20,733 nucleotides of DNA from an uncultured Duganella sp. Its GTDB lineage: Bacteria > Pseudomonadota > Gammaproteobacteria > Burkholderiales > Burkholderiaceae. The notes beneath the pieces are model-generated. The model saw only the letters and a list, made by a program, of their open reading frames with translations, was not told where the DNA came from and searched no databases. Shown piece after piece: positions 7,653-17,165 of this stretch (position 1 is the stretch's first letter; every line of letters begins with the position of its first letter). A program made the position numbers and the translations under genes. Location: contig CAMLRG010000086.1 in the NCBI GenBank assembly GCA_946482335.1, positions 1-20,733 of the forward strand. Direction: 5' to 3'.

Positions 7653-10600
7653 GAAGCCTCGTCCGCACCGCATCGCTGGCCCAGCCTGGGCGCCGGGCTG
7701 GCCGGGTTGCTGGCCACTGTCGCACTGCTGCTCACTGTGCTCGTGCTGCTGCTGATGGAGCGGCACGTGGGCCCCGCACTCAAGCGCAGCCTGGGCGTCG
7801 GCCTGGCGCAGCGCGCCGCCGCCACGGCCGGGCAGCTCGACGTGGCGATGTTCGAACGCTACCGTGAAGTGCAATTGCTGGCCGCCCGGCTGGCATGGCC
7901 GGCCGACAGCGGCGCCGCGTCCACGCTGCGCCGCCAGCTCGATGAGGTCCAGCGCAGCTATCCGCTGTATGCCTGGCTCGGCCTGGCCGACCGCGGCGGC
8001 CAGGTGCGCGCTGCCAGCGGCGGCCTGCTGGAAGGCGCCAGCGTGGCGCAACAGGCGTGGTGGCGCGATGCGCCGCGCGGCGTCTACCTGCACGATGTGC
8101 ATCCCGATCCCGGTCTGGGGCGCCTGTTGCCCGGCGGCCGGCCGCTGCAGGTGGTCGACCTGGCCTTCCCACTCTACGATGCCGGCGGCCACGCGACGGG
8201 CGTGCTGGCGGCGCAGCTGAACTGGCACTGGGTGCGCCAGGTGACGGCGCACGACACCCTGGTGCTGGCGCGCAGCGGCACCGTGCTGGCGGGCCCCGAC
8301 GCCTGGCTGGGCAAGACGCTGGACAGTGCCAGTGTGCGCGAGGCCGCGCGCCAGGCGGCGGGCCATGTCGAGGAGATCGGCGACGATGGCAAGGCTTACC
8401 TGGTGGGTTTTGCCCGCACGCGCGGTTACGATGGCTATCCCGGGCTGGGCTGGAGCGTGCTGGTGCGGCAGGATGCCGCCAGCGCGCTGGCGCCGCTGCG
8501 CCGGCTGCAAACCCTGGCGGCCCTGGCGGGCGCCGGGCTGGCCGTGCTGCTCGGCGCGGCCGGCTGGTTTGGCGCGCGCCGCCTGACGCAGCCGGTGCTG
8601 CGGGCGGCGCAGGCGCTGCGCGCCGCCGGGGCTGCCGACGCCGCCGCGCTGCCGCCGGCACTGCCGCCACCGGCCGCCTGGCGCGAGCTGCGCAGCCTGT
8701 ATGCCGCTTGCCAGGCGCTGTTGCAGCGCGAACATGCCCAGCGCCAGCAACTGGCCCGCGACCAGGCGGCTGGGCAGCAGCGCCTGGCGGCGCGCGGCGC
8801 GGCATTGGAAGCAGCCGCGGGCGCCAACGCCGCGCAACTGGAAGCGGTGCTGCACGCGGCGCGGGAAGCGGTCCTGATCGTCACCCTGGACGGCGTGGTC
8901 GTCGACTGGAACCGGCGCGCCGGCGAAATCTTTGGCTGGGAACGCGCGGCGGCGCTCGGCATGGCGCTCGAGCAGCTGCTGCACACGGGACCTGGCTTGC
9001 TGGCCGGCCTGGCCGACGGCAGCATCGGCCAGCCGGTGGCCTTGGCCGGCTGGCGGCGCGGCGGTGCCCGCTTCGATGCCGAGCTGTCGCTGGTGCGCTA
9101 TCCGGTCGAGGCGGGCGCGGACGCGGCGCGCTACGCGCTGTGCGTGACCGACGTGACGGAAAGCCGGCGCAGCGAAGAAGCGGCGGCCGCCCAACTGTCG
9201 GCGCTGGCCAGCGCCCAGCTGGAACTGGCGGAAAAGGAGCGCTTCCTGCGCACGGTGGCCGACCACAATCCCGCCGCCATCGCGTATGTCGACCGCGACG
9301 AAATCTTCAGTTTTGCCAACCGCAGTTGCCAGGGCTGGCTGGGCGTCGACCCGGCCAGCATGATCGGGCGCAGCGTCGAAGAGGTACTGGGCGAGGCGCA
9401 GTACGCCCAGTCGGAACGGCACGTGGGCGCCGCGCTGCGCGGCGAGCGCGTGCACTTCGAGTCCGACGTTGCCGGCACGGCCGGCACGCGCCACTTCATG
9501 ACCGACTATATCCCCGACACCGATGTGCAAGGGGCGGTGTGCGGCTTCCATATCGTGGCGCTCGATATCACGGCGCGGCGGCGCGCCGAATTGCAGCAGC
9601 AGGAAGCCAGCCGCGCCAAGAGCGCCTTCCTGGCCAATATGAGCCACGAGATCCGCACCCCGATGAATGCCGTGCTGGGCATCGGCCAGCTGCTCGAGCG
9701 CACGCCGCTGAACGCCGAGCAGCGCGAGTACGTGCGCCTGATCCGCGCCTCGGGCAGCGCCTTGCTGGCGGTGGTCAACGATATCCTCGATTTGTCGAAG
9801 ATTGAAGCGGGCAAGCTGGCGGTGGTGGCGGCGCCGTTCCAGCTCGACGAGCTGGCCGCATCGGTGGCGGCCGCGATGCAGGCGGCCAGCGTCGGCAAGC
9901 GGCTGGACTTGCTGCTGACGCAGGATCCCGACATGCCGCAAGCGCTGGTGGGCGATGTGCAGCGCCTGCGGCAGGTGGCGCTGAACCTGGTCGGCAATGC
10001 CATCAAGTTCACCGCCGAAGGCGAGGTGCGCGTGCACCTGGGCACCAGCGGGCCGGGCAGTGCGGTGGAAATCCTGCAGCTCACCGTCAGCGACAGCGGC
10101 ATCGGCATGAGCAGCGAACAATTGGGCCGCCTGTTCAATCCCTTCGAGCAAGCCGACACCTCCACCGCGCGCCGCTTTGGCGGCACCGGACTGGGCTTGT
10201 CGATCTCGCAGCAGTTGGTGCAGTTGATGGGCGGCGCCATCACGGTCAGCAGCGAAGCGGGCCGCGGCAGCGAATTCGTGGTCTCGGTACCGCTGCAATT
10301 GGCGCAGCGCCAGCGTGCCGACGCGGCGGACGATGGCGCACTGGCCGGCCTGCGCGTGCTGCTGGTGGACGACCATGTGCCGACCCTGCATTACCTGGAA
10401 GCCCAGTTGGCGCGCTGGGGCTGTGCGGTCGAGGCGTGCGCCGCCATCCCGGCGGCAACGGCGGCGCGCTGGGAGGTGGCGCTGGTGGACTCGGTCCTGC
10501 TGGACGCGCAAGCCGGCGCGCCGGCGCCGGCGCTGTGCGGCGCGGCGTGCGTGGTGGCGCTGAACCGCAGCCTGGACCGGCAGCCGGGCGCCGGCGAGTC

Positions 10601-11630
10601 CGCGGCGCTGGCCAAGCCGGTGCTGCCGGCGGTGCTGCGCGAACTGCTGCGCAGCTTGCGCGGGCAAGGCGCGCCGGGCGCCGCGCCGCCAGCCGGGGCG
10701 GCAGCGGGTGCGCTGGCCGCGGTCCCGCCGGCGCTGCCGGTGGCCGGCAGCGCGGCGCTGCGCGGCGCCCGCATCCTCTTGGTGGAGGATAACCCGACCA
10801 ACCAGCTCGTGACGAGCAGCATGCTGGAGCCGTTCGGCGCCGTGGTGACGGTGGCCGCGCACGGCCAGCAGGCGCTGGACTTGCTGCGTGCCGGCCCGGC
10901 CGCCTTCGACCTGGTGCTGATGGATGTGCAGATGCCGGTGATGGATGGTTTCGAGGCGACGCGCGCGCTGCGGCGGCAGCTGGGCTTGCGCCTGCCGGTA
11001 CTGGCGATGAGTGCCGGCGTGCTCGATACGGAACAGGCCCTTTGCCGTGAATGCGGCATGGACGGCTTCATCCCCAAGCCAGTGGACCAGGCCTACCTGC
11101 TGGCCACCATGGCCGCCCACCTGGGCCGCACCGCGGGCGCGGGCGCAAAGGCCGGTGACGCAGCCGGCGACGCAAAAGAGCTGCCGGCGCTGGACCTGCA
11201 GCCCGGCGTGTTCGCGGTGCGCAAGCTGTTGTCCATGATAGGCAACGGGCCGCAGCGGCAGGATATCGTGCACCTGGTGGGACGTGTGGTGCGCCAGTCG
11301 CAGGCGGAATTCGAGGCGGCGCGCGCGCGGTGGCAGGCGGGCGATGCGACCGGCGCCGCCGCCGCGCTGCATGCGTTGCGCGGCGGCGTGGGCAGCCTCG
11401 GTGCGCGCCAGTTCGCCGACGCCACGCTGGTGCTGGAACAAGCGCTGCGCAGCGGCGACAGCGCCGCCGCCGCCAGCCAGTTCGCCGCGGCCCAGGCGGC
11501 GTTGTCGGCAACGCTGGCGGCAGCGGCGCGCTGGCTGCAGGCCGAACAGGCGATGCCGGACGCCGGCGTGCAGCAGGATTTGCAGACCGCGATGCACACC
11601 CTGGCCGATATGCTGCATGAGCGCCGATGA
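7644..11630 (+). CDS. Hybrid sensor histidine kinase (Cache-PAS-PAS-HK-REC-REC-HPt)
   Basis: A 1328-residue inner-membrane phosphorelay protein. Order of parts: membrane helix about 15-38; periplasmic Cache-like domain about 40-285; second helix about 287-307; HAMP-like and coiled region; PAS about 398-505; PAS about 532-645; kinase with H668 (MSHEIRTPMNAVLG); ATPase domain with N781 (LNLVGNAIKF), DSGIGM and GGTGLGLS; divergent receiver about 900-1010 with D949; canonical receiver about 1041-1160 with LLVEDNPTNQ and D1094 (LMDVQMPVMDGF); and a C-terminal HPt domain with H1243 (LHALRGGVGSLGA). All elements of a His-Asp-His relay are present. The final partner is not in the window. Position next to the phc-like operon suggests, but does not show, input into the same network. 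The stop is followed by a GC hairpin. Confidence 0.88.
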   Translation: MPEEASSAPHRWPSLGAGLAGLLATVALLLTVLVLLLMERHVGPALKRSLGVGLAQRAAATAGQLDVAMFERYREVQLLAARLAWPADSGAASTLRRQLDEVQRSYPLYAWLGLADRGGQVRAASGGLLEGASVAQQAWWRDAPRGVYLHDVHPDPGLGRLLPGGRPLQVVDLAFPLYDAGGHATGVLAAQLNWHWVRQVTAHDTLVLARSGTVLAGPDAWLGKTLDSASVREAARQAAGHVEEIGDDGKAYLVGFARTRGYDGYPGLGWSVLVRQDAASALAPLRRLQTLAALAGAGLAVLLGAAGWFGARRLTQPVLRAAQALRAAGAADAAALPPALPPPAAWRELRSLYAACQALLQREHAQRQQLARDQAAGQQRLAARGAALEAAAGANAAQLEAVLHAAREAVLIVTLDGVVVDWNRRAGEIFGWERAAALGMALEQLLHTGPGLLAGLADGSIGQPVALAGWRRGGARFDAELSLVRYPVEAGADAARYALCVTDVTESRRSEEAAAAQLSALASAQLELAEKERFLRTVADHNPAAIAYVDRDEIFSFANRSCQGWLGVDPASMIGRSVEEVLGEAQYAQSERHVGAALRGERVHFESDVAGTAGTRHFMTDYIPDTDVQGAVCGFHIVALDITARRRAELQQQEASRAKSAFLANMSHEIRTPMNAVLGIGQLLERTPLNAEQREYVRLIRASGSALLAVVNDILDLSKIEAGKLAVVAAPFQLDELAASVAAAMQAASVGKRLDLLLTQDPDMPQALVGDVQRLRQVALNLVGNAIKFTAEGEVRVHLGTSGPGSAVEILQLTVSDSGIGMSSEQLGRLFNPFEQADTSTARRFGGTGLGLSISQQLVQLMGGAITVSSEAGRGSEFVVSVPLQLAQRQRADAADDGALAGLRVLLVDDHVPTLHYLEAQLARWGCAVEACAAIPAATAARWEVALVDSVLLDAQAGAPAPALCGAACVVALNRSLDRQPGAGESAALAKPVLPAVLRELLRSLRGQGAPGAAPPAGAAAGALAAVPPALPVAGSAALRGARILLVEDNPTNQLVTSSMLEPFGAVVTVAAHGQQALDLLRAGPAAFDLVLMDVQMPVMDGFEATRALRRQLGLRLPVLAMSAGVLDTEQALCRECGMDGFIPKPVDQAYLLATMAAHLGRTAGAGAKAGDAAGDAKELPALDLQPGVFAVRKLLSMIGNGPQRQDIVHLVGRVVRQSQAEFEAARARWQAGDATGAAAALHALRGGVGSLGARQFADATLVLEQALRSGDSAAAASQFAAAQAALSATLAAAARWLQAEQAMPDAGVQQDLQTAMHTLADMLHERR

Positions 11631-11643
11631 CAGGCTGCACGCC

Positions 11644-11673
11644 CGTCGCTTGAGCGGCGCTTGCCGCGCGACG
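11644..11673 (+). terminator. GC-rich hairpin after the hybrid kinase gene
   Basis: CGTCGC (11644-11649) pairs with GCGACG (11668-11673). Inside it, GCGGC (11654-11658) pairs with GCCGC (11663-11667) around a GCTT loop, leaving a 4-nt bulge on one side. It begins 13 nt after the stop codon. No T-run follows, so it may stabilise the RNA end or assist termination rather than be a classical intrinsic terminator. Confidence 0.35.
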
Positions 11674-11680
11674 CCGGACG

Positions 11681-11720
11681 TCGCAACGGGATCGCAACGG
11701 TACCCGCGCCGTGCTAACAT
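11681..11720 (+). promoter_or_regulatory. Possible protease promoter with an 11-bp-phased direct repeat
   Basis: TCGCAACGG occurs twice, at 11681-11689 and 11692-11700, an exact 9-bp direct repeat with a period of 11 bp. TAACAT at 11715-11720 could be a -10 box. With a 17-bp spacer the -35 position falls on TCGCAA of the second repeat, a poor consensus match. A weak or activator-dependent promoter with a regulator bound at the repeats is therefore plausible. Inference from pattern only. Confidence 0.35.
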
Positions 11721-11752
11721 GGCCGCACCGCTTATTTCAGAAGTTGCGCACC

Positions 11753-13465
11753 ATGAGTCTCGTTTCCGGCAATATTGCAATTGATGCTTTGATTTACAGC
11801 AGCTGGAAGTCCACCCCGGGCACGCCGCTCTCCCTGACCTACAGTTTCCTGCTCGCGCCGCCCGCCGATGCCAGTGCCGATGACCGCGACGGCTTCGCGC
11901 CGATGACGGCCACGCAGCGCCAGGGTGCGCGCGATGCGCTCAAGCTGTGGTCCGACGTGGCCAACCTGACATTTACTGAGGTGTCAGGCAACGGCAACCT
12001 GCAGTTCGGCACCAACCACCAGACCAACAGCAGCGGCTATGCCTACTTGCCGACGGCCGGCATCGACACCACCCAGATGTACCTGGACAAGGATGCCAGC
12101 TACAACCAGAATTACACGCCGGGCACGTATGGCCCGAGCGTGATGCAGCACGAGATCGGCCACATGCTGGGATTGAAACATCCTGGCAATTACGACAGCA
12201 GCGGCGGCACGGCCGACGGCCCCTTCCTGCCGGCCGACCAGGACAATGGCGACTATACGCAAATGTCGTACACGCCGCCCACCATCTATGCGAGCACCGG
12301 GCGCTACGCCGCCACGCCGATGCTGTACGACGTGCTGGCCATCCAGCACCTGTACGGCGCCAACATGGGCTTCCGCACGGGCGACGACGTGTACAGTTTC
12401 GCCAGCGCCGAGGCGCCGCGCTGCATCTGGGACGCGGGCGGCACCAATACCTTCGACTTTTCCGCCTGCACGGCGCGCGTCACCATCGACCTGCGCCCGG
12501 GCAGCTTCAGTTCCACCGGGCCGGGCTACCACAACATCGCGCTGGCGTTCGGGGTGACGGTGACGCGCGCCATGGCGGGCAATTACGGCTCGCAGATCTA
12601 TGTCAGCGCGGCCGGCAGCGCGATCACCGGCGGGGCCGGCGCGGACAAGGTCTATCTGGGCAGCGGCAGCGACACGGTGGTGGCGGGCGCCGGCGACGAT
12701 TCGGTGGTGTTCAGCAAGACCTTCGCCAGTTACAGCGTGCAGCGCGGCGTGTCGGGTGTGACGGTGGTGGGCGAGGGCATCGACAAGCTGGAAGGGGTGG
12801 AAACCCTGGTGTTCAGCGACCGCAGTGTGAACGTGGCCGATTTGCCGGTGCAGTCGGCGGTCCTCGGTTCGTCCGGGAATGACCGCATCGTGGCGGCGGC
12901 CGGCAGCGAAACCATCGATGGCGGCGGCGGCCGCGACACCGTGGTGCTGGCCGGCGCGCGCGCCGGCTTCACCGTGCAGGCCGGTGGCGGCGGCTTCACC
13001 GTGGCCGACAACGCCGGCAATGGCGGCACCGACCTGCTGCTGAACGTGGAAAAACTGCATTTTACCGACCAGGACTTGTCGTTCGAGATCAATGGGCCGG
13101 CCGGCCAGGCTTACCGCCTGTACCAGGCCACCTTCGACCGCGTGCCGGACCTGGCGGGCCTGGGTTTCTGGGTCGGCGCCATGGAAGGCGGCGTGACGCT
13201 GGAAGCGGCGGCGGCCAGCTTCATCCAGAGTGCGGAATTCATCGCCACCTATGGCGGCGTGAGCAACCGTTCCTTCGCCAGCCTGCTGTACCAGCACACG
13301 CTGCACCGGGCGCCGGACAGCGCGGGCCTGGACTGGTGGACCGCGCGGCTGGACGACGGCGCGGCGCGCAGCTCGGTGCTGGCAGCGTTTTCGGAGTCGC
13401 CGGAGAACCAGGCGCAGGTGATCGGCGCCATCCAGAACGGTATCGCCTTCATCCCTTACGGCTGA
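11753..13465 (+). CDS. Serralysin-like M10 metalloprotease with RTX-like repeats and DUF4214-type C-terminus
   Basis: A 570-residue protein starting MSLVSG. The zinc site HEIGHMLGLKHP has H133, E134, H137 and H143, with a Met-turn M171 (QMSYT), which is the metzincin signature. Glycine/aspartate-rich nonapeptide-like calcium-binding repeats follow (GGAGADKVY, LGSGSDTVV, AGAGDDSVV at about 302-328, and GSSGNDRIV and GGGGRDTVV later). The last 115 or so residues (about 453-565) resemble DUF4214, with two repeated units each containing LYQ-T-R-PD-AGL-(F/D)W. There is no N-terminal signal peptide, so secretion by a type I system using a C-terminal signal is expected. No such transporter genes are in the window, and no inhibitor gene is adjacent. 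Predicted role: secreted protein degradation. Confidence 0.88.
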   Translation: MSLVSGNIAIDALIYSSWKSTPGTPLSLTYSFLLAPPADASADDRDGFAPMTATQRQGARDALKLWSDVANLTFTEVSGNGNLQFGTNHQTNSSGYAYLPTAGIDTTQMYLDKDASYNQNYTPGTYGPSVMQHEIGHMLGLKHPGNYDSSGGTADGPFLPADQDNGDYTQMSYTPPTIYASTGRYAATPMLYDVLAIQHLYGANMGFRTGDDVYSFASAEAPRCIWDAGGTNTFDFSACTARVTIDLRPGSFSSTGPGYHNIALAFGVTVTRAMAGNYGSQIYVSAAGSAITGGAGADKVYLGSGSDTVVAGAGDDSVVFSKTFASYSVQRGVSGVTVVGEGIDKLEGVETLVFSDRSVNVADLPVQSAVLGSSGNDRIVAAAGSETIDGGGGRDTVVLAGARAGFTVQAGGGGFTVADNAGNGGTDLLLNVEKLHFTDQDLSFEINGPAGQAYRLYQATFDRVPDLAGLGFWVGAMEGGVTLEAAAASFIQSAEFIATYGGVSNRSFASLLYQHTLHRAPDSAGLDWWTARLDDGAARSSVLAAFSESPENQAQVIGAIQNGIAFIPYG

Positions 13466-13468
13466 TGG

Positions 13469-13485
13469 GCCACGCCCGGCGTGGC
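13469..13485. terminator. Hairpin between convergent genes, possibly bidirectional terminator
   Basis: GCCACGC (13469-13475) and GCGTGGC (13479-13485) form a perfect 7-bp stem with a 3-nt loop. It lies between the stop of the protease gene and the stop of the convergent diguanylate cyclase gene, only 27 nt apart. There is no T-run on either strand, so termination strength is uncertain, but the position fits a shared terminator. Confidence 0.5.
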
Positions 13486-13492
13486 GCACCCG

Positions 13493-14485
13493 CTACGGCG
13501 TGCCGGGCAGGCTGATGCGGTTGCGGCCCATGTGCTTGGCACGATACAGCGCGGCATCGGCCGTGGCCACCAATTGCGCCGGCTGGTGGTCGTGCGAGGC
13601 GATCGCCGTGGCGGCACCGATGCTGACCGTGACGTAGCGCTTGGCGGTGCCCAGGTTGGGCAGGCGCAAGGCTTCGACCCGGCAGCGGATCCGTTCGGCC
13701 ACGATGGCGGCCCCTTTCAGCGACTGGTTGGGCAGGATCACCGCAAACTCTTCGCCGCCATAGCGCGCCACCAGGTCGTTGGCCCGCATTTCGCTTGCCA
13801 CCGCGGTAGCGATGCGTTTCAGGCAATCGTCGCCGCCGACATGGCCGTAGGCGTCGTTGTATTGCTTGAAATTGTCGACGTCGACCATCAGCAGCGACAG
13901 CGGCTGTTGCTGGCGCAAGGCGCGCTGCCATTCGGCGTGCAGGGTGTGGTCGAAGCAGCGGCGGTTGGCCAGGCCGGTCAGGCCGTCGCGCGTGGCCAAT
14001 TGTTCGAGCGCGATCTGGGCCTGTTTTTCCTCCGTCAGGTCGCGCAAGGTTTCCACCACGGCCACCAGTTGGCCATCGCTGTCATAGATCGGGCTGGCAT
14101 CGGCGGCCAGGTAGCGGCGGCCGCTGGTGCGTGGCATTTCGCACCAGTTTTCCGCGCACAGATTGTCCTGTCCGCCGGACGGCGTGCGCGATTGGCCGTC
14201 GTACAGGTCGAGGATCTCGCCGGTGCGCCCGGCAATGACCAGGTCGGCCAGGGTCGGGCGCTGCACGGCATAAAAGGCGCACCAATGGCCGCTGGTGCCC
14301 AGCAGCTCGTGCGCGGCGACCCCGGTCAAGCGTTCGCAAGCACGGTTCCAGATGATCACGCGGCCCTGTGCATCGAGGACGAAGGTGGGAATGACCAGCA
14401 GCTCCATCAGTTTGAGGGCGAAACCTTGCGGCTGGTCGGGGGAGGGTGTTTCCATCAGATGCTGGATCTTGAGGAGACTATTCAT
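13493..14485 (-). CDS. PAS-domain diguanylate cyclase
   Basis: A 330-residue protein without membrane segments. An N-terminal PAS-type sensor domain (about 25-150, ending VVETLRDLTEEK) is joined to a GGDEF domain (about 160-325). The active-site motif is GGEEF (243-247), and the allosteric inhibition site RxxD is intact (R234-D237, exactly five residues before GGEEF). Product-inhibited synthesis of cyclic di-GMP from two GTP is therefore expected. A PAS stretch with two cysteines (NLCAENWCEM, 108-117) might bind a ligand or cofactor, but that is speculative. The ATG at 14485 is preceded by an AAGGGG-like ribosome binding site about 10 nt away. A later ATG (residue 11) lacks one. The gene is divergent from queE. 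Confidence 0.9.
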   Translation of the reverse strand: MNSLLKIQHLMETPSPDQPQGFALKLMELLVIPTFVLDAQGRVIIWNRACERLTGVAAHELLGTSGHWCAFYAVQRPTLADLVIAGRTGEILDLYDGQSRTPSGGQDNLCAENWCEMPRTSGRRYLAADASPIYDSDGQLVAVVETLRDLTEEKQAQIALEQLATRDGLTGLANRRCFDHTLHAEWQRALRQQQPLSLLMVDVDNFKQYNDAYGHVGGDDCLKRIATAVASEMRANDLVARYGGEEFAVILPNQSLKGAAIVAERIRCRVEALRLPNLGTAKRYVTVSIGAATAIASHDHQPAQLVATADAALYRAKHMGRNRISLPGTP

Positions 14486-14575
14486 TTGGCGGCTGCCCCT
14501 TATTGTTAACGGCGTCTGGAATTTGATTGTGCCGCTGCCGCAAGGGGCAAATGTTGACTAAGCGCAAAGGCATTT

Positions 14576-14598
14576 CGTTTCGCGAAACGCGTTATAAT
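14576..14598 (+). promoter_or_regulatory. queE promoter with a 14-bp palindrome beside the -10 box
   Basis: TATAAT at 14593-14598 is a perfect -10 hexamer. Just upstream, CGTTTCGCGAAACG (14576-14589) is a perfect palindrome, placed where a repressor would block RNA polymerase. The nearest good -35-like hexamer, TTGACT at 14554-14559, is 33 bp away, too far for direct use. The start of transcription would be near 14605, about 22 nt before the GTG of queE, too short for a preQ1 riboswitch. Confidence 0.5.
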
Positions 14599-14626
14599 GT
14601 AGGGTTGCCGACCACTGGATGTAGCT

Positions 14627-15259
14627 GTGACCTATAGCATCAAGGAAATTTTCTATACCCTGCAGGGCGAAGGCGCCCATGCCGGGCGTCCCGCCGTGTT
14701 CTGCCGTTTTGCCGGATGCAACCTGTGGACCGGGCGCGAGCAGGACCGTGCCGGCGCGGTGTGCCAATTCTGCGATACCGATTTCGTCGGCACCGATGGC
14801 GAGCGCGGTGGCAAATTTGCCACGCCGGTCGCCCTGGCAGCGGAAATCAACAGCCTGTGGCCGGCTGGCGCCGGCCACAAATACGTGGTGTTTACCGGCG
14901 GCGAACCGTTGTTGCAGCTCGATGCACCGCTGATCGACGCCGTGCACGCGCAAGGCTTCACGATTGCGATCGAGACCAATGGCACCATGGCAGTGCCGCC
15001 GGGAGTGGACTGGGTGTGCGTCAGTCCGAAGATGGGGGCGCCGCTGGTGGTCACGCAGGGCAATGAAATCAAGGTCGTGATCCCGCAAAAGGACCAGGAC
15101 CTGGCCGCCTATGAAGGCCTGGATTTCGAGAACTTTTTCGTGCAGCCGATGGATGGCCCGCTGGCGGCCTTCAACACCACGCTGGCGATCGAAACCTGCA
15201 AGCGCAATCCGAAATGGAAGCTGAGCCTGCAAACCCATAAATTGTTGAACATACCTTAA
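14627..15259 (+). CDS. queE: 7-carboxy-7-deazaguanine synthase
   Basis: A 210-residue radical SAM enzyme starting at GTG. It converts 6-carboxy-tetrahydropterin to 7-carboxy-7-deazaguanine in queuosine biosynthesis. The family start IKEIFYTLQGEG is clear at residues 5-16. The iron-sulfur cysteines follow the modified spacing CX14CX2C (GCNLWTG...VCQFC) known for the Burkholderia-type QueE, not the ordinary CX3CX2C. FTGGEPLLQ and the late FFVQPMDGP stretch also match the family. The gene is followed 14 nt later by queD, which makes its substrate. No strong ribosome binding site is seen before the GTG. An upstream ATG is closed at once by TAG (ATGTAG), so the GTG start is favoured. Confidence 0.93.
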   Translation: MTYSIKEIFYTLQGEGAHAGRPAVFCRFAGCNLWTGREQDRAGAVCQFCDTDFVGTDGERGGKFATPVALAAEINSLWPAGAGHKYVVFTGGEPLLQLDAPLIDAVHAQGFTIAIETNGTMAVPPGVDWVCVSPKMGAPLVVTQGNEIKVVIPQKDQDLAAYEGLDFENFFVQPMDGPLAAFNTTLAIETCKRNPKWKLSLQTHKLLNIP

Positions 15260-15273
15260 GCCGTCCCGACCCG

Positions 15274-16228
<955 letters not shown>

Positions 16229-16268
16229 AGCGCGCACCCGCCCAGCCGCGCCGGTGCTATGCTGAGCT

Positions 16269-17165
16269 ATGGCCAGCGTTGATATAAACGGTATTACGAT
16301 TACCTACGAGTCCAGCGGCGACCCGGCCGGCCCGGCCGTGCTGCTCAATATGGGCTTGGCCCTGCAACTGATTTCCTGGCCGTGCGAATTTGTCGACGGG
16401 CTGGTGCAGCGCGGCTACCGCGTCATCCGCTACGACAACCGCGATGCCGGCCTGTCTTCCCAGTTCGACCACCTCGGCGCGCCGAACCTGTGGCTGGCTT
16501 ACCTGCGCCACCTGCTCGGCTGGCAACAGCGTGCCGCCTATACCCTGTACGATATGGCGGGCGACGCGGTCGGCCTGCTCGACGCACTGGGCGTGGCGGC
16601 GGCCCATATCGTGGGCGTCTCGATGGGCGGCATGGTGTCGCAGATCATGGCGGCCCGTTATCCCGCCCGCACCCTGAGCCTGACTTCGATCATGTCGAGC
16701 AGCGGCCGGCCCGGCCTGCCGGGGCCGACGCCGGCGGCGCGCCGCATCCTGTTGCGCCGCACGGCCAGCGCCCACCACCGGGCGCGTGTGGTGGAGCAGA
16801 TGGTCGACACCTTCCGCACCATCGGCAGCCCGGCTTACCCGATGCCGGAAGCCTTGCTGCGCCGGATGGCGGGCGAGGCGGTGGCGCGCAACGTCAACGG
16901 CGATGGCGTGGCGCGCCAGCTGGTGGCCATTGCCGCGTCGGGCGACCGCAGCGCCCTGCTGCGCAAGATCCGCTGCCCGGCCCTGGTGATCCACGGCGAG
17001 GCCGACCCGCTGGTGCCGTGCGCCTGCGGCATCGACACCGCGCGCCAGATCCCGGGCGCACGCCTGGAGCTGATACCGGGCATGGGACACGACATGCCGC
17101 CGGCCCTGGTGGGGCGCTTGCTCGCCTTGCTGGATCAGCACCTGCGCGGTAAGATGGCCGGGTGA
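16269..17165 (+). CDS. Alpha/beta-hydrolase
   Basis: A 298-residue alpha/beta-hydrolase-fold protein. The nucleophile elbow GVSMGG places S118, the acid is D246 (HGEADPLVP) and the base is H274 (GMGHDMP), so the catalytic triad is complete. The oxyanion region near NMGLALQLISW (27-37) and the YDNRDAGLSSQFD stretch resemble the RdmC/aclacinomycin methylesterase-like and haloperoxidase-like subgroup. Substrate cannot be told. It begins 40 nt after tadA. TATGCT at 16259-16264 could be a weak -10 box giving a nearly leaderless message. Its stop overlaps the next gene in GTGA. Confidence 0.85.
   Translation: MASVDINGITITYESSGDPAGPAVLLNMGLALQLISWPCEFVDGLVQRGYRVIRYDNRDAGLSSQFDHLGAPNLWLAYLRHLLGWQQRAAYTLYDMAGDAVGLLDALGVAAAHIVGVSMGGMVSQIMAARYPARTLSLTSIMSSSGRPGLPGPTPAARRILLRRTASAHHRARVVEQMVDTFRTIGSPAYPMPEALLRRMAGEAVARNVNGDGVARQLVAIAASGDRSALLRKIRCPALVIHGEADPLVPCACGIDTARQIPGARLELIPGMGHDMPPALVGRLLALLDQHLRGKMAG

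Noticed and set aside
7338..11780. A 1480-codon open frame on the minus strand opposite the hybrid kinase gene
   Set aside because: Its product is extremely rich in His, Arg, Gln and Ala with no recognisable domain, the usual shadow of a G+C-rich gene. The plus strand encodes clear conserved domains throughout.
14554..14598. TTGACT as the -35 box of queE
   Set aside because: It is 33 bp from TATAAT, about twice the normal spacing.
14599..14626. preQ1 riboswitch before queE
   Set aside because: The predicted leader is only about 22 nt, and no H-type pseudoknot pattern or A-rich tail is seen.
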